Shown piece by piece: positions 46,867 to 48,453 of a DNA stretch of 48,453 bases; position 1 is the stretch's first letter, and every line of letters starts with the position of its first letter. Source of the stretch: a virus; the IMG/VR virus record IMGVR_UViG_3300023178_000074, positions 1-48,453 of that record. The stretch is one strand, 5' to 3'. The position numbers and the translations under genes were made by a program. The notes under the pieces were generated by a model that saw only the letters and a program-made list of their open reading frames with translations, did not search any database and was not told the DNA's origin.

Positions 46867-47106
46867 TTATGCTACCAGTGCTAGTTCGTTAGTCAGTTCA
46901 GCCATGTCAATGCCGTGGTTGTTGTCCTCAGCAATGTCATAGGCAAGTTCGCAAGTGTAGTTGAAATCAGGGGAGTCATGGATGGCTTGGACAGCCTCAA
47001 AGTCACGCTCGTTGTTCAGCATCACCATAGCCAAATACGCAGGGTCATTGACGTTACCTGCCATACCTACACGGAATGCTCTGTCGAGGATTTCTTGTTC
47101 AGTCAT
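46867..47106 (-). CDS. Acidic early protein, 79 residues
   Basis: Helical and acidic (DFEAVQAIHDSPDFNYTCELAYDIAEDNNHGIDMAELTNELALVA), no signal. It precedes the outer-membrane protein gene by 2 bp and shares its promoter. Could be a cytoplasmic companion; not recognised. Confidence 0.68.
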   Translation of the reverse strand: MTEQEILDRAFRVGMAGNVNDPAYLAMVMLNNERDFEAVQAIHDSPDFNYTCELAYDIAEDNNHGIDMAELTNELALVA

Positions 47107-47112
47107 TGGGAT

Positions 47113-47123
47113 CTCCTACGGAG
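47113..47123 (-). promoter_or_regulatory. SD-covering leader hairpin
   Basis: CTCC-GTA-GGAG ahead of ATG 47106, controlling the outer-membrane protein operon. Confidence 0.45.
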
Positions 47124-47165
47124 AGTTGAAAAATATGTGAGCTCAACGCTCACTGTATATTTCTA

Positions 47166-47194
47166 ATTATAGCAAGTGCTTGAGCAAATGTCAA
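47166..47194 (-). promoter_or_regulatory. Early sigma-70 promoter 18
   Basis: TTGACA-17 bp-TATAAT with TG before the -10 for the three-gene outer-membrane operon; inverted repeat GTGCTTGA/TCAAGCAC over the -35, as at promoter 13. Confidence 0.88.
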
Positions 47195-47210
47195 GCACTT
47201 TTTTATTTTA

Positions 47211-47903
47211 TTATGCCGCTATACGAAAGAGCTCCTCAAAATCCAATTCCAAAGCAGCCACCTCAGCCTTTACTGCGTCTAGGCGTCGCTCCTCATACTC
47301 TGCTTCCACAAGCTCAAGCTCAGCGTCTGTCAGCGTGTCGTCATCTGCCTCAAATCGTGTAACAAGCTCGCTCATAGCAGCTCGTCGCTCAGCCTCAGCA
47401 GCAGCCTCAGCAGCCTTACGCTCAGCTTCCTCAGCCTTTGTTTTAGCAGGATCTACATCAATAACATATACGTCCTCAGCGTAAAATGTAACACCGTTGT
47501 ATCTGTCGGTGAAGTCCAAGTTTGTAGTATCGATGCCAAAATAATCACCTACAGTTTTGCGGACCTCGTCGAAGGAAGTGTATGAGTCATTTGACTCTGG
47601 ATCAAGGTGACTAAGCTCCATATCCTCAATATCATACTCGTCTAAGTTACGGAGCCAAAATACAATGTATCTTACATCACCGTCAGCATCTACACTCAGT
47701 GTTGGGAAATCAACAATGGTTAGTGAGTCGTCAAATCTAATGGTGTCTTCCGACACAAGCTCATCATTGATGACAACTTCCTCATTTTTTTTGCCGCACA
47801 TATTGACAAAAAAGTTCCGCATTGTGTTTGGAAAGTCACCCTCACCGTTACCTGGGGCGCTTACTAAAAAGTCTGTGTTTTTGGTGATGTTACTTAGTCT
47901 CAT
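47211..47903 (-). CDS. Acidic early protein with Ala/Glu coiled coil, 230 residues
   Basis: N-terminal 130 residues are acidic, mixed alpha/beta (FPTLSVDADGDVRYIVFWLRNLDEYDIEDME). Residues 150-225 form a long helix rich in Ala, Glu and Arg. No signal, no TM, so cytoplasmic. Large for this region. Function not recognised; own promoter at 47960. Confidence 0.7.
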   Translation of the reverse strand: MRLSNITKNTDFLVSAPGNGEGDFPNTMRNFFVNMCGKKNEEVVINDELVSEDTIRFDDSLTIVDFPTLSVDADGDVRYIVFWLRNLDEYDIEDMELSHLDPESNDSYTSFDEVRKTVGDYFGIDTTNLDFTDRYNGVTFYAEDVYVIDVDPAKTKAEEAERKAAEAAAEAERRAAMSELVTRFEADDDTLTDAELELVEAEYEERRLDAVKAEVAALELDFEELFRIAA

Positions 47904-47959
47904 TGTCAGCTCCTGTGTGCTGTTATAAAAAATGTTAGTTTCCTAACTGCTTAAATACT

Positions 47960-47987
47960 ATTATAACACACCTATGGAAAAAGTCAA
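47960..47987 (-). promoter_or_regulatory. Early sigma-70 promoter 19
   Basis: TTGACT-16 bp-TATAAT for the 230-residue protein. A degenerate copy at 48015-48038 has only a 12-bp spacer. Confidence 0.82.
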
Positions 47988-48054
47988 GCCTTTTTCTTAT
48001 CTTTTTTTAAGAAAATTATAGGACTCAACCAAAGTCAAGCCCTGTCTTATACTT

Positions 48055-48453
48055 TTATTGATCTTTTGGTACACGGAGTTGTGCTAGGTGCCAAGTCTCA
48101 ATTTTATCTTTTGATCCTTTTAGGTTGGTTAAAAACTCTACAGTTTTTGGATCGTTGAGGAAGCGACTCAATCCTTCAGGAGAAACTGAGTCAAATGGGT
48201 GAACAGATATTTTCGCCCATTCATTGTGAGCTTGCATAATCTCTTCAAATGATGCTGGTTTGACTTCTGCTGGCTTATTAGGATTAGTCAAATCAGGCTT
48301 GGCTATCAAATAGCCTTTTCCAATTCGTTCTATTCCATTCTTACCTTTAATAATTTTTGCTCCGTTAGCAGGACCAAAGGTTTCTCTATCACTACCCATT
48401 ACTTGGAAAACATCTTCACGTCCTGTGCTTCCAGTAATACCAACAACAATCAA
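48055..48453 (-). CDS. Unknown protein, 5' partial at right edge
   Basis: 132 residues visible; the frame is open to the window edge, where the first codon is only TTG, so the true start is outside. Soluble, with GKGYLIAKPDLTNPNKPAEVKPASFEEIMQAHNEW and a C-terminal LAQLRVPKDQ. No motif recognised. Confidence 0.6.
   Translation of the reverse strand: MIVVGITGSTGREDVFQVMGSDRETFGPANGAKIIKGKNGIERIGKGYLIAKPDLTNPNKPAEVKPASFEEIMQAHNEWAKISVHPFDSVSPEGLSRFLNDPKTVEFLTNLKGSKDKIETWHLAQLRVPKDQ

Noticed and set aside
48015-48038. Twentieth early promoter
   Set aside because: ATTATA and AGTCAA are present on the plus strand but only 12 bp separate them, too short for sigma-70.

Overview
The window looks like part of the genome of a T4-like myovirus, probably marine. 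The signature genes are the large terminase (792-2372), gp32-type single-strand binding protein (5756-6739), UvsX (6844-7911), UvsY (8119-8577), UvsW (14755-16218), gp61-type primase (22560-23537) and gp41/DnaB-type helicase (25164-26588). Other T4-type signs are dense gene packing with ATGA-type overlaps, T4-late-type TATAAATA boxes, an HNH homing endonuclease, and a tRNA with encoded CCA. Many products carry signal peptides or lipoboxes and one is an outer-membrane barrel, so the host is Gram-negative. The sequence does not fix the host species. Marine T4-like phages of cyanobacteria, SAR11 or other alphaproteobacteria are the closest flavour by remembered similarity.

Left part (1-29300, mostly + strand): a partial unknown gene, the terminase and a conserved unknown; three exported proteins or lipoproteins and an SGNH-like protein; then replication and recombination genes. 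Accessory cargo is interleaved with them: a glycan cassette (8574-13390, including two minus-strand glycosyltransferases), two tandem sulfotransferase-like paralogs (17848-19834), peptide deformylase, an HNH endonuclease, a small protein resembling only the C-terminal half of the DnaE palm, a tail/virion-type protein, a NodU-type carbamoyltransferase, and a ferredoxin-NADP-reductase-like protein with an extra Cys-rich N-terminus. At 27501-29304 lies a three-gene membrane cassette. It pairs a four-TM MotA/TolQ/ExbB-like channel with a one-TM MotB/ExbD-like partner, whose periplasmic part looks DUF2135-like, and a two-TM partner. This is the best candidate for an undescribed system.

Middle (29300-36900, both strands): tiny lipoproteins sharing a Cys-pair motif, two methyltransferases of metabolic type, a second SGNH-like protein, and two adjacent minus-strand genes starting MRYYE(I/L)(S/T)E. 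That start resembles the T4 capsid-targeting sequence cleaved by the prohead protease at (L/I)xE. One of the two is an NPPF-motif DNA adenine methyltransferase, so it may be packaged and injected. A 14-bp palindrome at 34756-34769 is a back-to-back pair of late promoters.

Right part (36900-48453, all minus strand): an early region of about 22 mostly tiny genes. Nineteen near-identical sigma-70 promoters (TTGAC(A/T), 16-17 bp, TATAAT, A-tracts upstream) sit before single genes or short operons. Many leaders carry a 5' hairpin and a CTCC-loop-GGAG hairpin that covers the Shine-Dalgarno sequence. Cargo includes an AAA+ ATPase, an exported protein made of five copies of an 18-residue repeat, a Zn-finger mini-protein, a Cys-repeat lipoprotein, a coiled-coil plus beta-barrel outer-membrane protein with an adjacent lipoprotein, and many unknown acidic proteins. 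Family calls come from reading motifs by eye; no database search was possible.
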